A stretch of DNA of 64,000 nt from Solibacillus ferritrahens (lineage in GTDB: Bacteria > Bacillota > Bacilli > Bacillales_A > Planococcaceae), in NCBI RefSeq assembly GCF_037027585.1, contig NZ_JAXCLE010000010.1:80921-144920 (forward strand), given 5' to 3'. The notes under the pieces were generated by a model, which worked only from the letters and a program-made list of their open reading frames with translations, searched no databases and was not told the origin of the DNA. Shown piece after piece: positions 33,997-42,757 of this stretch; within the stretch, counting starts at the first letter, position 1, and each line of letters begins with the position of its first letter. Both the position numbers and the translations under genes were made by a program.

Positions 33997-34401
33997 ATGG
34001 CTAAATTAAAAGGTAAAGGTGTTGTAATGGCGGGTTTAATAGCTGGAGCAGCGTCTTTCTTAAGTAAGAAAGAAAACCGTGATAAAGCAATGGATTATTT
34101 AAATAAAGCAAAAGGTAAAGTAGATGAAAAGGGTGGCATGCAAGGTTTAATGCAGAAAGCCCAAGAAAAAGTAACCGGTAACGATGCGGCCCATTCTCCA
34201 ATTACGAAAGATCTGAATACGAATATTGCTAAGTCTGCCTCTGTCGGAAAAGATGACTATGAGGAAGAAACGTTGGAAGAAGTTGCAATGACAGCCGGAG
34301 ATGTTGCCGATCATACTTTAGAAGGTAACCAAATGGTTGAAGAAGGCGCTCAAACAACAACGGATTATTACAATGAAGAGCAGGATAAACGTTCTAAATA
34401 A
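33997..34401 (+). CDS. YtxH-like hydrophilic stress protein
   Basis: A 134-residue protein with a short hydrophobic N-terminus (VVMAGLIAGAASFL, residues 9-22) and a long charged, Lys/Glu/Asp/Gln-rich remainder (KKENRDKAMDYL and EETLEEVAMTAGD). This is the layout of YtxH-type general-stress proteins. It probably sits at the membrane with a cytosolic disordered tail. No catalytic motif is visible. Its upstream sigma-B promoter supports stress induction. Ribosome site TGGAGG. Confidence 0.6.
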   Translation: MAKLKGKGVVMAGLIAGAASFLSKKENRDKAMDYLNKAKGKVDEKGGMQGLMQKAQEKVTGNDAAHSPITKDLNTNIAKSASVGKDDYEEETLEEVAMTAGDVADHTLEGNQMVEEGAQTTTDYYNEEQDKRSK

Positions 34402-34428
34402 ATAATTAAAAACTATAGCAACAAAAAA

Positions 34429-34470
34429 AGGGTTTGTCTGAATAGTCATAAAGACTTTCAGACAAACCCT
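34429..34470 (-). terminator. Intrinsic terminator of the CoA-transferase gene
   Basis: Thirteen-bp arms AGGGTTTGTCTGA and TCAGACAAACCCT. The minus strand leaves the stem into seven T. Confidence 0.85.
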
Positions 34471-34486
34471 ATATGTGTGCATGAAA

Positions 34487-36007
34487 TTAAGATTTAGCTA
34501 CTTCTTTTTTCATTGTTTTATTTTTAGCAAGGTTTACGTGCCAAGAAAGAGCTTCCTCTAAAATGTGAGGAGTTTGCGCGCCGCCTGTAGCTTCGTAAGC
34601 GCGGTTGTAGTAATCCCATAATTGATCTTTGAAATCTGGGTGTGCACAGTTTTCGATGATTAACTTAACACGCTCTTGTGGAGCAAGTCCGCGTAAGTCC
34701 GCGATACCTTGTTCAGTTACGATTACGTCTACATCATGCTCAGTGTGGTCTACGTGAGAAACCATCGGTACGATTGAAGAAATCGCGCCGCCTTTTGCAT
34801 ATGATTTCGTTACGAAGATACCAAGACGAGCGTTACGTGCGAAGTCACCAGAACCGCCGATACCATTCATCATTTTTGTACCTGAAACGTGTGTAGAGTT
34901 TACGTTACCATAGATGTCCAACTCAAGAGCAGTGTTGATTGAGATTAAGCCCAAACGACGGATAAGCTCTGGGTGGTTAGAAATTTCCTGTGGACGTAAG
35001 CAAATTTTATCAGCATACTTTTCTAAGTTGCCGTATACTTTTTTCTGTAATTCTTCAGTAAGTGTAATTGATGTTGCAGCTGCAAAGCGAACTTTACCAG
35101 CGTCAATTAAGTTGAATACAGCGTCTTGTAATACTTCAGAAGCTACTACTAAGTTTTCGAATTCTGAATCAGCAAAACCGTCAAGTACAGCATTAGCTAC
35201 AGAACCTACACCAGATTGTAATGGCATTAATTCATTTGTTAAACGACCAGCTTTGATTTCATCGCGGAAGAAGTCTAATAAGATGTTTGCCATGTTTTGA
35301 GTTTCCTCATCTGGAGGAACGATTAATGAAGGAGCGTCTGGCTCTTCAGAAATAACGATTGCTTGAATTTTGTCTAAATCTACGCGAATACCAATTTCAC
35401 CAATACGTTGCTCAGCATTTGTCATTGGAATAGCATCACGCTTACCTTGTTCACCTGGAACGTAAATATCGTGAATACCGATTAATGCTTCTGGATGTGA
35501 GATATTTAATTCGATAATAATGTTCTCAGCATACTCAGCAAAAATTGGCGAGTTACCTACAGAGTTTGATGGAATAATTAATCCATCTTCTGTAATAGCT
35601 ACAGCTTCTAAAATTAAGTGCTTGATAGGGCCGATAATTCCTTGGCGCACTAACTCAGCATTATGAGAAAGGTGAGCGTCTACATAAGAAATTTCGCCTT
35701 TGTTAATTAAACCGCGCATTACTGCATCTCCCTGGAAAGGACCGCGTTTGTTAATAACACCAGCAGCAGCTAAATGGTTATCAACTTCAGGACCTAATGA
35801 AGCCCCTGTATATACATCAATTTTAATTTTTTCATTTTTAGCGCGCTCAACTAAAGCCATTGGTACTACTTTAGCATCCCCTGCACGTGTGAATCCGGAC
35901 ATCCCTACTACTGTACCGTTTTCGATTAAAGCAGCTGCTTGTTCAGCTGTTACAATTTTATCTGCTAACCCTTTTAAACCTAAACGTTTCTCAACTCGTG
36001 GATCCAT
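34487..36007 (-). CDS. Acetyl-CoA hydrolase/transferase family (succinate CoA-transferase type)
   Basis: A 506-residue class I CoA-transferase of the Cat1/AarC group. It would move CoA between acetyl-CoA and succinate or acetate, linking overflow acetate and the citric acid cycle. The catalytic glutamate fits VASEVLQDAV, near residue 290; GVGSVANAV and GTKMMNGIGGSGDFARNA are family loops. The tail KNKTMKKEVAKS is unlike core residues. AGGGGAGG precedes ATG 36007. A cre-like site upstream suggests carbon control. It may instead be an acetyl-CoA hydrolase. Confidence 0.85.
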   Translation of the reverse strand: MDPRVEKRLGLKGLADKIVTAEQAAALIENGTVVGMSGFTRAGDAKVVPMALVERAKNEKIKIDVYTGASLGPEVDNHLAAAGVINKRGPFQGDAVMRGLINKGEISYVDAHLSHNAELVRQGIIGPIKHLILEAVAITEDGLIIPSNSVGNSPIFAEYAENIIIELNISHPEALIGIHDIYVPGEQGKRDAIPMTNAEQRIGEIGIRVDLDKIQAIVISEEPDAPSLIVPPDEETQNMANILLDFFRDEIKAGRLTNELMPLQSGVGSVANAVLDGFADSEFENLVVASEVLQDAVFNLIDAGKVRFAAATSITLTEELQKKVYGNLEKYADKICLRPQEISNHPELIRRLGLISINTALELDIYGNVNSTHVSGTKMMNGIGGSGDFARNARLGIFVTKSYAKGGAISSIVPMVSHVDHTEHDVDVIVTEQGIADLRGLAPQERVKLIIENCAHPDFKDQLWDYYNRAYEATGGAQTPHILEEALSWHVNLAKNKTMKKEVAKS

Positions 36008-36152
36008 TTAAAAATCCTCCCCTAAAAAAGTTTTTTAATCGTTTGATTAATCAGAAAATAATATTAGAATTTTCTGTTTTTTTAACCAGGTACTAAACTG
36101 GCATTTACGTTAATAATATCACCAAATTGTCACAATAACTTCACACATAGCA

Positions 36153-36166
36153 TAAAAGCGCTTAAA
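36153..36166. promoter_or_regulatory. Candidate cre site upstream of the CoA-transferase gene
   Basis: TAAAAGCGCTTAAA resembles the CcpA cre consensus TGWAANCGNTNWCA with two mismatches at conserved edges. The rest of the 340-bp gap (36008-36350) is AT-rich without an ORF. Confidence 0.35.
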
Positions 36167-36311
36167 AGACGATTATTCGAGAACTATAAAGTTTAAAGTA
36201 GATAAATTCGCTTTTAAGGTTAATTTATTTGTGTTGGTAATGAGCAGATTTTTACAATTAATATAAAAAAGTGCTTGAAAAGGGGAAAGCAATCAGTTTA
36301 AAAAAAGATAA

Positions 36312-36338
36312 AAGCGACTTGTTATAAACAAGTCGCTT
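36312..36338 (-). terminator. Intrinsic terminator of the LytTR gene
   Basis: Twelve-bp arms AAGCGACTTGTT and AACAAGTCGCTT with a 3-nt loop; on the minus strand a T-rich tail follows. Confidence 0.8.
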
Positions 36339-36350
36339 AGTAAATTTCGT

Positions 36351-36938
36351 TTAGAATCCTAAAGAGCGGCGGAAGTAGCTGGCATAGCGTTGGATTTCTT
36401 CAATATAATCGATGTTCACGATATATGAACGGTGGCATCGAATAAATGAATCAGGTGCCAAGAACAGCTCCAAGTCACTTAGATTCAAACGGTGGTAGCC
36501 TTCGCGTTGCATCGTTTTAACAAAAGTTTTACGTAATTGAGTTTCCAGATAGATAACCTGATTATGTTTAATTGGGTACCAACAATCATCAATTTTCACT
36601 GTAATATAATTTGTTAAGAACGGTGAGGGCTTTTGAGGGAAAATGGCCGTAATGGCACCTTTTGTTTCACCTTCTTCGATGAGGGGAATGCTCATTCCGT
36701 AATAAGGAACCCCGAATACATCCGATTCAATGTAAGAATTAATCTTCTGACCATACGTTAATGCTTTGTAAGCTGCTGAACCTTCTTTAATTGGGTCACC
36801 TGGCTTAATTTTTAAATCTACTTTTTTGCTTGGTTGGTAGTAAATGTACTCATTCGTATCTGAAATAGCAATGGAAGTATTTTCAGGGAAAAATTCTTTA
36901 ATGACTTCCATAATTTCTTCTATTTGTTTTGGTTCCAC
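36351..36938 (-). CDS. LytTR-family regulator with N-terminal sensor-like domain
   Basis: A 195-residue regulator whose C-terminal 90 residues are a LytTR DNA-binding domain (HNQVIYLETQLRKTFVKT, then FIRCHRSYIVNIDYIEEI). The N-terminal 100 residues are not a response-regulator receiver. They show IAISDTNEYIYYQPSKKVDL and IKPGDPIKEGSAAYKAL, like small PAS/GAF-type sensor domains of Bacillales chemoreceptors. It is therefore probably a one-component regulator. GTG 36938 has AGAGGTG at about 7 nt; the upstream frame to 36971 lacks a ribosome site. Confidence 0.8.
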   Translation of the reverse strand: MEPKQIEEIMEVIKEFFPENTSIAISDTNEYIYYQPSKKVDLKIKPGDPIKEGSAAYKALTYGQKINSYIESDVFGVPYYGMSIPLIEEGETKGAITAIFPQKPSPFLTNYITVKIDDCWYPIKHNQVIYLETQLRKTFVKTMQREGYHRLNLSDLELFLAPDSFIRCHRSYIVNIDYIEEIQRYASYFRRSLGF

Positions 36939-36971
36939 TTTATAACACCTCTTTATAAGCATTTTATACAA

Positions 36972-37490
36972 TTATGAACTATTTTGCTACATATTAAAAG
37001 AGATTAAGGTTAAGAAGATTTTTTTTATAAATAATTAGTTTTTACATAAAAGTAAAGTGAATTTTATTGGAAATATTTATTGGCTAAATGTATTCCATTT
37101 ATAATCTAAAAAAGGTTTGATTTACTAGTAATATAAATTCATTTACGGATACTATTTCTAAAAAAGGGAAGTATCATAATCATTTAGAACTATACTGAAT
37201 GTTAAAATTAGGTTGAAAGAAAAAGTTAGAATATGTTAATATTCACTATAGTTACTAATAAATGCACAATTATATACGAAATATATTATAGTTAATTAAA
37301 CTCTAATACGTATAAATAATTACTTCACATAATAATTTGTAAAATTTATTAAAGAAATTTTAGCAGATTGGATGGAGCGGTAGGCATCTCTATCTGCAAT
37401 GTAAGGACAATATCACGTACTTTTTGTATTTGAGTTGTCTTTCTAAGTTAAGAAACAGAATGTCTATTCTGAAGAAAGATGGGGTAATTT
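36972..37490. other. AT-rich gap of about 520 bp before the AraC gene
   Basis: I see no ORF above about 20 codons and no tRNA. A short hairpin GCAGAT / ATCTGC spans 37364-37409, and the sequence from there to the start codon could be a leader RNA. No recognised riboswitch pattern is visible. Confidence 0.5.
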
Positions 37491-38285
37491 ATGCAACTAC
37501 ATCAGTATTCGATTTCGGAAACAATTTCAAAGCGCTACTTTCAGGAGATTGACAATATTAATCAATACGCAGGTATTGAGGATTTTTTTGTGTTGGAATC
37601 TCGATTAATTTTTGAAATTTATCATTTAGAAGCAACAAAGGCGAAAAAGACACTACATGAAATAATAGACATTTTATCTGCACGCTTTGGAAAACAAGTG
37701 ATAAAAGTAGTACGTTCATATTTTGTTACTTTATCTTCAATTGTGGCACGTAAGCTGTTGGACAACCAAGTTCCATCTAAAAAAGCATTTGCCTTTAACT
37801 TAGCATGTGCGGATATGGTAGAAAACAAAATGAAAGATGCCGAGTTTCTACAATTTGCGGATGATTTAGTAGAATTTTATGTATACTTTATCGCTGATCG
37901 TAAACAGCCAACATTCCGTCACCAGACAGTAAACAAAGTGATTATGTACATAAATGATGAGCTCGAAAATGATCTTACAGTTGAAAGTATTGCAGCAAAC
38001 TTCCATATTAGTACGAGTCATCTATCTCGAATATTCCGTGAGCATGTTGGTATAACATTGGTGGAATATTTAAATGTTCGTCGAGTAGAAGAATCTCAAT
38101 ATTATTTGCGCCATACAAATAAGAGCATTACATCAATTTCTGAACAATTCCATTTTTGTAATCAAAGCTACTTCACAAGAATATTTAAGAAATATACTGG
38201 TGTAACACCGAAACATTTCCGTGATGAGTTGCATCATGAATTTTTCCGCTTTGAAATGGCTGAAATCGTATATGAAAATGTATGA
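37491..38285 (+). CDS. AraC-family transcriptional regulator
   Basis: A 264-residue protein with a C-terminal double helix-turn-helix AraC domain: VESIAANFHISTSHLSRIFR, then VEYLNVRRVEESQYYLRHTN and ITSISEQFHFCNQSYFTRIF with the closing KKYTGVTPKHFRDE. The N-terminal 150 residues are largely helical, without a cupin signature, so the signal is unknown. It stands alone behind a long AT-rich spacer. Ribosome site GATGGGGT. Confidence 0.85.
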   Translation: MQLHQYSISETISKRYFQEIDNINQYAGIEDFFVLESRLIFEIYHLEATKAKKTLHEIIDILSARFGKQVIKVVRSYFVTLSSIVARKLLDNQVPSKKAFAFNLACADMVENKMKDAEFLQFADDLVEFYVYFIADRKQPTFRHQTVNKVIMYINDELENDLTVESIAANFHISTSHLSRIFREHVGITLVEYLNVRRVEESQYYLRHTNKSITSISEQFHFCNQSYFTRIFKKYTGVTPKHFRDELHHEFFRFEMAEIVYENV

Positions 38286-38568
38286 TGTTTTAAATTTACA
38301 ACGTAAAATTATAATCAACTTATTCAAAAAATCATGTTTTTGACAGGAAGGTTTTAATAATAAATTTCAGAAAAAAAAGAAAAATATTTCAAAACTCTGC
38401 ATGGTATATAGTGTTACATGTAGAGTTTTTCTTTTGTTAAAATGAAACAAATGATTAAGATTTTCAAAATTGATTCTCAATCAAACTAGTTTTATACTAA
38501 CTAGAGATTAAAAAATAGGTTGCCTTAATTGAATAGTGAATTTGCAATCATAGTTTAAGGAGAGAAAC
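38286..38568. other. Gap of 283 bp without genes
   Basis: AT-rich, without an ORF. The only structure seen is a small palindrome TTGATT-CTC-AATCAA near 38469-38483. Confidence 0.5.
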
Positions 38569-38823
38569 ATGAAAAAGTATGAAAAAGCAATATCGCTCGT
38601 ATTAGTAGCAGGAGCAAGTTTATCTGCATTGTTTTTTATAGTAAAACAAAATATGGAAGCAGCGATTTTATCAATGACAATTATGTTTACGTTTACGAAT
38701 TTTTTCCGTGCAAGGACATTTAAAGAAAAAGGTCATGAAAAAGAAGCAAAATGGATGCGTAATATGTCTACTTTGTTTGCGGTTTTAACGATTGTCGTAT
38801 TATTAGTAATTCTCAACGGATAA
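38569..38823 (+). CDS. Small membrane protein of unknown function, 84 aa
   Basis: Hydrophobic segments at residues about 7-25, 29-46 and 66-82 are separated by a basic loop (RARTFKEKGHEKEAKWMRN), suggesting two or three membrane spans. I do not recognise the family. AAGGAGAG precedes the ATG. It ends 25 bp before the VanY-type gene, so they likely share a transcript. Confidence 0.7.
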   Translation: MKKYEKAISLVLVAGASLSALFFIVKQNMEAAILSMTIMFTFTNFFRARTFKEKGHEKEAKWMRNMSTLFAVLTIVVLLVILNG

Positions 38824-38848
38824 CATTAGAAGAAGAAGGCGAACTTTA

Positions 38849-39733
38849 ATGAACCAAAAAGCAAAAAGAAAGAGCCCTATCGTATTGATTTTTTCCATAT
38901 CCATCATATTATTGATTGCGATTTTAGGCACTATTTATTATAAATATAATACCGCTCAGTCAAGCACGCTCGAGGAACCTGTCGTCCCATCGGAGCAGGA
39001 GGAAAAAACTGAACCAGATAACACATCTAATCCTTCACAACTGGAAGGTAACGATAACTCTGGTATAAAGCCACAGGAGGAAAAACCTCTTTCTTTGCCA
39101 GGTGAGCAAAAAGAAGAACCGAATGGAGATAAGTCGGAAACACCTTCAACAGACACTAAAGAAGAAGTAATACTTGAAAATGGCTATATTGTAGGACAAG
39201 AACCTGCAACAGACCCTACTTATGTAAAAGGGGTTTTAATAGTAAATAAAAAAATACCTCTTCCAGCATCATATAATAAAGGTGAGGATTCCAAGGCGCG
39301 CTCAGCATTTGACAAAATGGCTGGAGCTGCTAAGGGAGAAGGAATAGAGCTAGTTGCATTTAGTGGCTTCCGTTCTTATGAGTACCAAAAGACATTATAT
39401 GATCGTTATGTAAAAAGAGACGGTAAAGATGCTGCTGACCGATACAGTGCAAGACCGGGGTATTCCGAACACCAAACAGGCTTAGCCTTTGATATTGGCG
39501 AAAAGGGTCAAGAGGATTTATGGTTGACGAATGCTTTCGGTGAAACAAAAGCAGGGCAATGGTTAGCTCAAAATTCTCATAAATTCGGATTTATATTGCG
39601 TTACCCTAAAGGTAAGGAGCAAATTACCGGCTTTATGCATGAGTCTTGGCATTTCCGTTATTTAGAGGGCGATTTAGCAACAAAGGTTTATGAAGCAGGA
39701 GTTACATTGGAAGAATATTTAGGGATAAATTAA
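38849..39733 (+). CDS. D-alanyl-D-alanine carboxypeptidase, VanY/M15B type
   Basis: A 294-residue membrane-anchored zinc peptidase that trims the terminal D-Ala of peptidoglycan stems. The N-terminal helix (residues about 10-32) is followed by an acidic Glu/Pro/Asn linker to about residue 110. The catalytic domain has FSGFRSYEYQKTLY, the zinc motif SARPGYSEHQTGLAFDIG (SxHxxGxAxD) and ESWHFRYL with the catalytic glutamate and third ligand histidine. It lies directly behind the 84-aa membrane protein. Confidence 0.92.
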   Translation: MNQKAKRKSPIVLIFSISIILLIAILGTIYYKYNTAQSSTLEEPVVPSEQEEKTEPDNTSNPSQLEGNDNSGIKPQEEKPLSLPGEQKEEPNGDKSETPSTDTKEEVILENGYIVGQEPATDPTYVKGVLIVNKKIPLPASYNKGEDSKARSAFDKMAGAAKGEGIELVAFSGFRSYEYQKTLYDRYVKRDGKDAADRYSARPGYSEHQTGLAFDIGEKGQEDLWLTNAFGETKAGQWLAQNSHKFGFILRYPKGKEQITGFMHESWHFRYLEGDLATKVYEAGVTLEEYLGIN

Positions 39734-39774
39734 AAAAAATGGGGTGTGCTGTTCATAAGCACATCCCATTTTTT
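39734..39774. terminator. Bidirectional terminator between vanY-type and cls genes
   Basis: Stem AAATGGGGTGTGCT / AGCACATCCCATTT with a 7-nt loop and T-runs on both strands. Confidence 0.85.
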
Positions 39775-41239
39775 ATAAGATTGGTGATAACAACCGTGAT
39801 ATCGATTCTCTGAATTTAGTGTAGTTCGACCGGTTTTTATAAAGCTCCAATGTAAGCTCGGAGCAATCCATTATGTCACTTTCAAATATTTCTGCAAGGC
39901 GGTGGGCCAATGCGCGGTCATAGATAAGTGCGTTAACTTCAAAGTTTAAACTAAAACTTCGTACATCAATATTGGCTGTTCCGACAGAAGCAATCTCATC
40001 ATCAACGACAATCGTTTTGGCATGAATAAAGCCTTTTTCATAATGATATACTTTGGCGCCTGCTTCAACAAGTGGGCCTACATATGAATAAGTTGCCCAG
40101 TAGACAAACATGTGGTCCGGCTTATTTGGAATCATGATGCGTACATCAATACCTGAGAGAGCTGCGATACGGATGGCATCAAAAAATGATTCATCTGGAA
40201 TGAAATACGGGGACTGTATGTACACGTATTTTTTTGCATTTGCTATTAAATGCAAGTAATTATTTTTGATTACTTCCCATTCTGTATCAGGTCCGCTTGA
40301 AATAATTTGAAGGGCGGCCGTTCCTTTTTGCGGAATAATGGGAAAATAACGCTCTGCATAGATAAGATCTTTTTTGGCACTCGCCTGATTCCAATCCAAA
40401 ATGAACCGTGTCTGTAATGGATGGACAGCACTTCCTTCAATACGCAGATGGGTATCCCGCCAGTATCCGAATCGATCGGATAGCCCTAAATATTCGTCCC
40501 CTACGTTAAACCCACCTATATAGCCAATTCGACCATCTATAACAGCGATTTTACGATGATTTCGGAAGTTTAATCGAGGATTGATTAAAGGGAGGATAGA
40601 TGGGAAAAACACTTCTACTTCCCCGCCAGCTTCAATCAGCTCTTTAAAATGACGTTTGCGAGTGCCACGGGAGCCCATCTCATCAAATAGAACCCGTACC
40701 TGTACACCTTGCTTTGCCTTTTTTATTAACGCATTTATAATTCTTTGCCCTAAATTATCCAATTTAAAAATATAATATTGAATGTGGATATGATTTTTTG
40801 CGTGGTTTATATCACTGATAAGTGACTCGAACTTGTCACTGCCATCTTCGAAAATCTTAATATCATTATCTTGGGTTAAAACGGCATTACTTGTTTTTAA
40901 ATTCATATACATAAGGCGGGTATAATTTCTTATATGTTCTGTGCGCAGCTCCAACTCATTATTTTCTATTGTTTCAATTTGATAATAGATTAGTTGTTCA
41001 ATTCCAATATCTTTTCTTCCATCCCACCGGAATAAGTGCTTTTTCCTCAATTGTCTTCCCAATAATAAATAGAGAAAAAATCCAACAAACGGGAGGAAAA
41101 AAAGAACAAGTAACCATGCCCAAGTGGATGAAGGCTTTTTGCGCTCTAGAAAGATAACGGTTAAAGCAAAAATAATATTTAAAAACATTATAATAGGAAA
41201 TAAAAAATAGCCTTGAATAATAGCGTTCAAAAAGTTCAC
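39773..41239 (-). CDS. cls: Cardiolipin synthase
   Basis: A 488-residue phospholipase-D-type enzyme that joins two phosphatidylglycerols into cardiolipin in the cytoplasmic membrane. Two N-terminal membrane helices (residues about 10-62) precede two HKD motifs: HRKIAVIDGRIGYIGGFN and HAKTIVVDDEIASVGTANID. The annotated start is GTG 41239 behind AAGGA. TTG 41230, with AGGTGA nearby, is an alternative and would remove three residues. Confidence 0.94.
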   Translation of the reverse strand: MNFLNAIIQGYFLFPIIMFLNIIFALTVIFLERKKPSSTWAWLLVLFFLPFVGFFLYLLLGRQLRKKHLFRWDGRKDIGIEQLIYYQIETIENNELELRTEHIRNYTRLMYMNLKTSNAVLTQDNDIKIFEDGSDKFESLISDINHAKNHIHIQYYIFKLDNLGQRIINALIKKAKQGVQVRVLFDEMGSRGTRKRHFKELIEAGGEVEVFFPSILPLINPRLNFRNHRKIAVIDGRIGYIGGFNVGDEYLGLSDRFGYWRDTHLRIEGSAVHPLQTRFILDWNQASAKKDLIYAERYFPIIPQKGTAALQIISSGPDTEWEVIKNNYLHLIANAKKYVYIQSPYFIPDESFFDAIRIAALSGIDVRIMIPNKPDHMFVYWATYSYVGPLVEAGAKVYHYEKGFIHAKTIVVDDEIASVGTANIDVRSFSLNFEVNALIYDRALAHRLAEIFESDIMDCSELTLELYKNRSNYTKFRESISRLLSPIL

Positions 41240-41283
41240 CTACTTTCCTTCTCTCCTTCATTATATCGTATGAAGGCTAAACA

Positions 41284-41321
41284 AAAAAAGAAACACTCGA
41301 CAATTCTATAAGAGCGAGTGT
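41284..41321 (-). terminator. Intrinsic terminator of the DUF1963 gene
   Basis: Arms ACACTCG and CGAGTGT with a 15-nt loop. The minus strand leaves the stem into CTTTTTTT. Confidence 0.65.
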
Positions 41322-41333
41322 ATCTTAATTTTC

Positions 41334-42134
41334 TTAATATTCCTCCACATGGAAGTATATATCCGAGAAATCACATTGCGCTAATTTTTCCGAGTTGATA
41401 AAGAAGCTAATAATCCCGCTATCTCCCCACATTATATTTTGTTCATCGTTAGAAACGATTTGTAGCAATAATGTATCATAATGCTGCAAATACATAGAGG
41501 TTTTTCGGAAATCCTGGTGAATAAAATAAGGGTAGCCTCCGATTTTATGTTCAGCTGCTAAATAACTTTCTAAATAAACATCTTCGAATGAACGGTCATC
41601 CAATGTAATAGATGCATTCATCATTTCAGGGTTGAAATAATTATGTAGCCGATAATCCATGGCTGATACGGGTTCAAACTGAGTAGTAGGGAGAAGCTTC
41701 ATTTCATGTTGAATGGGAAAATTATTTAAGTCTACGTATTCTAAATAGGTGAAATCATGAATAAATTGATTATAGTGCCCAATATCAGGGATATATTGAA
41801 CTTTAAAATGACAATAATCCGAATGGAATTTTACTTTCTCATAACATTGTTGAGCAATATAAAATTGTAAAATACCATCCTTAGGAAATGGGTGACCTAG
41901 CTTTATTTCCGAGAAATTTAGTTGTGCCAAAAAAAGCATATATCGATTCTGTCTATCTTTTGGATGCTCCATTTCATGTGTTAAAAACGGTAGCCCTGCA
42001 AATTTACTCTCATGTAAAAACGCCGGCTGCATTACTGGTTTTAATATGGCTACCTGTTCAGCAGAGTGACTTAAACTCGTATGGAAATTAATTAACTCCT
42101 TAGGGATAAATATATTCTTATCTAAATGTGCCAT
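41334..42134 (-). CDS. DUF1963 protein (YwqG-like)
   Basis: A 266-residue cytosolic protein of the YwqG family. Recognisable blocks are KFAGLPFLTHEMEHPKD near residues 44-60, FLAQLNFSEI, HKIGGYPYFIHQDFR and the C-terminal LLLQIVSNDEQNIMWGDSG followed by FFI. The fold is known in the family, but no reaction has been assigned; ywqG sits in toxin-immunity-like loci in some bacilli, which is not the case here. GGAGGGA lies before the ATG. Confidence 0.82.
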   Translation of the reverse strand: MAHLDKNIFIPKELINFHTSLSHSAEQVAILKPVMQPAFLHESKFAGLPFLTHEMEHPKDRQNRYMLFLAQLNFSEIKLGHPFPKDGILQFYIAQQCYEKVKFHSDYCHFKVQYIPDIGHYNQFIHDFTYLEYVDLNNFPIQHEMKLLPTTQFEPVSAMDYRLHNYFNPEMMNASITLDDRSFEDVYLESYLAAEHKIGGYPYFIHQDFRKTSMYLQHYDTLLLQIVSNDEQNIMWGDSGIISFFINSEKLAQCDFSDIYFHVEEY

Positions 42135-42533
42135 TTGATGTCCCTCCTTTTGAAGTAATTCTATTCGAAATAGTCAATATTACTCCAAAATTGTTCGTGA
42201 TAATAACACTATTTCCACTTGTAAAATTTGCTAAACATGCCTAAAATTTAAATACAATTTGTTTTTAATATGTATATAATAAACATTTGTTAAAAATAAA
42301 TAAATTCCCTTGTAAACGAGTAAATTTTCACAAAAAATCAGTTAAGGGGGTTTATTTAATTTGCGAAAAGGTTAAGTTTAACTATATTTAACTTTTGTAA
42401 CGAAACTGAAAAATAAAAATAAGCTATTCCATGATACCATAGAGAAGTAGAAGGTCTGACCTTTGAAAATTGAAACTTTTAAAACATAAAATCGTTATAT
42501 ATATTAGAATAGGAAAGTTTGAGGTGTAATCAA
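42135..42533. other. Gap of 400 bp without genes
   Basis: Very AT-rich. The only structure seen is a small palindrome AAGGT-CTG-ACCTT near 42452-42464. No clear sigma-A promoter or ORF is visible. Confidence 0.5.
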
Positions 42534-42671
42534 ATGGCGAAAGAGATTGATTTAAAGCGTATTGTTACAAACTTATCAAAAATAGGTGTTACGGCGACAG
42601 TTACGAAATCTCGTCTTGAGCTTTTAAAAGTTTTAACACCACCAACACAAACTCCACAAACACAAAATTAA
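42534..42671 (+). CDS. Small basic protein, 45 aa, Lmo0850-like
   Basis: A 45-codon frame with a good GAGGTG site 8 nt upstream. It begins MAKEIDLKRIVTNLSKIGVT and ends in a threonine/proline/glutamine tail. The charged helix plus TKSRLELLKVLTPP segment resembles the small Lmo0850-type proteins of Listeria and Bacillus, from memory and not checked. Function is unknown. A perfect 19-bp hairpin begins right after its stop codon. Confidence 0.65.
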   Translation: MAKEIDLKRIVTNLSKIGVTATVTKSRLELLKVLTPPTQTPQTQN

Positions 42672-42672
42672 A

Positions 42673-42717
42673 GAAATTCAGGTAGGATGAAAGTTATCTT
42701 CATCCTACCTGAATTTC
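42673..42717. terminator. Perfect 19-bp hairpin after the 45-aa gene
   Basis: Arms GAAATTCAGGTAGGATGAA and its exact complement with a 7-nt loop. There is no T-run on either strand, which is unusual for an intrinsic terminator, so it could protect the mRNA 3' end instead. Confidence 0.6.
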
Positions 42718-42727
42718 TAAGTAGTAG

Positions 42728-42757
42728 AGGACCCTTTAAAAACGGGTCCTTTCATTT
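42728..42757. terminator. Second hairpin between the 45-aa gene and rodA
   Basis: Arms AGGACCC and GGGTCCT, followed on the plus strand by TTCATTTTATT. It may be the true terminator of the small gene and perhaps of rodA. Confidence 0.6.

Noticed and set aside
38469..38483. TTGATT-CTC-AATCAA palindrome considered as a Fur box
   Set aside because: The arms are too short and do not match the 7-1-7 pattern, and no iron gene follows.
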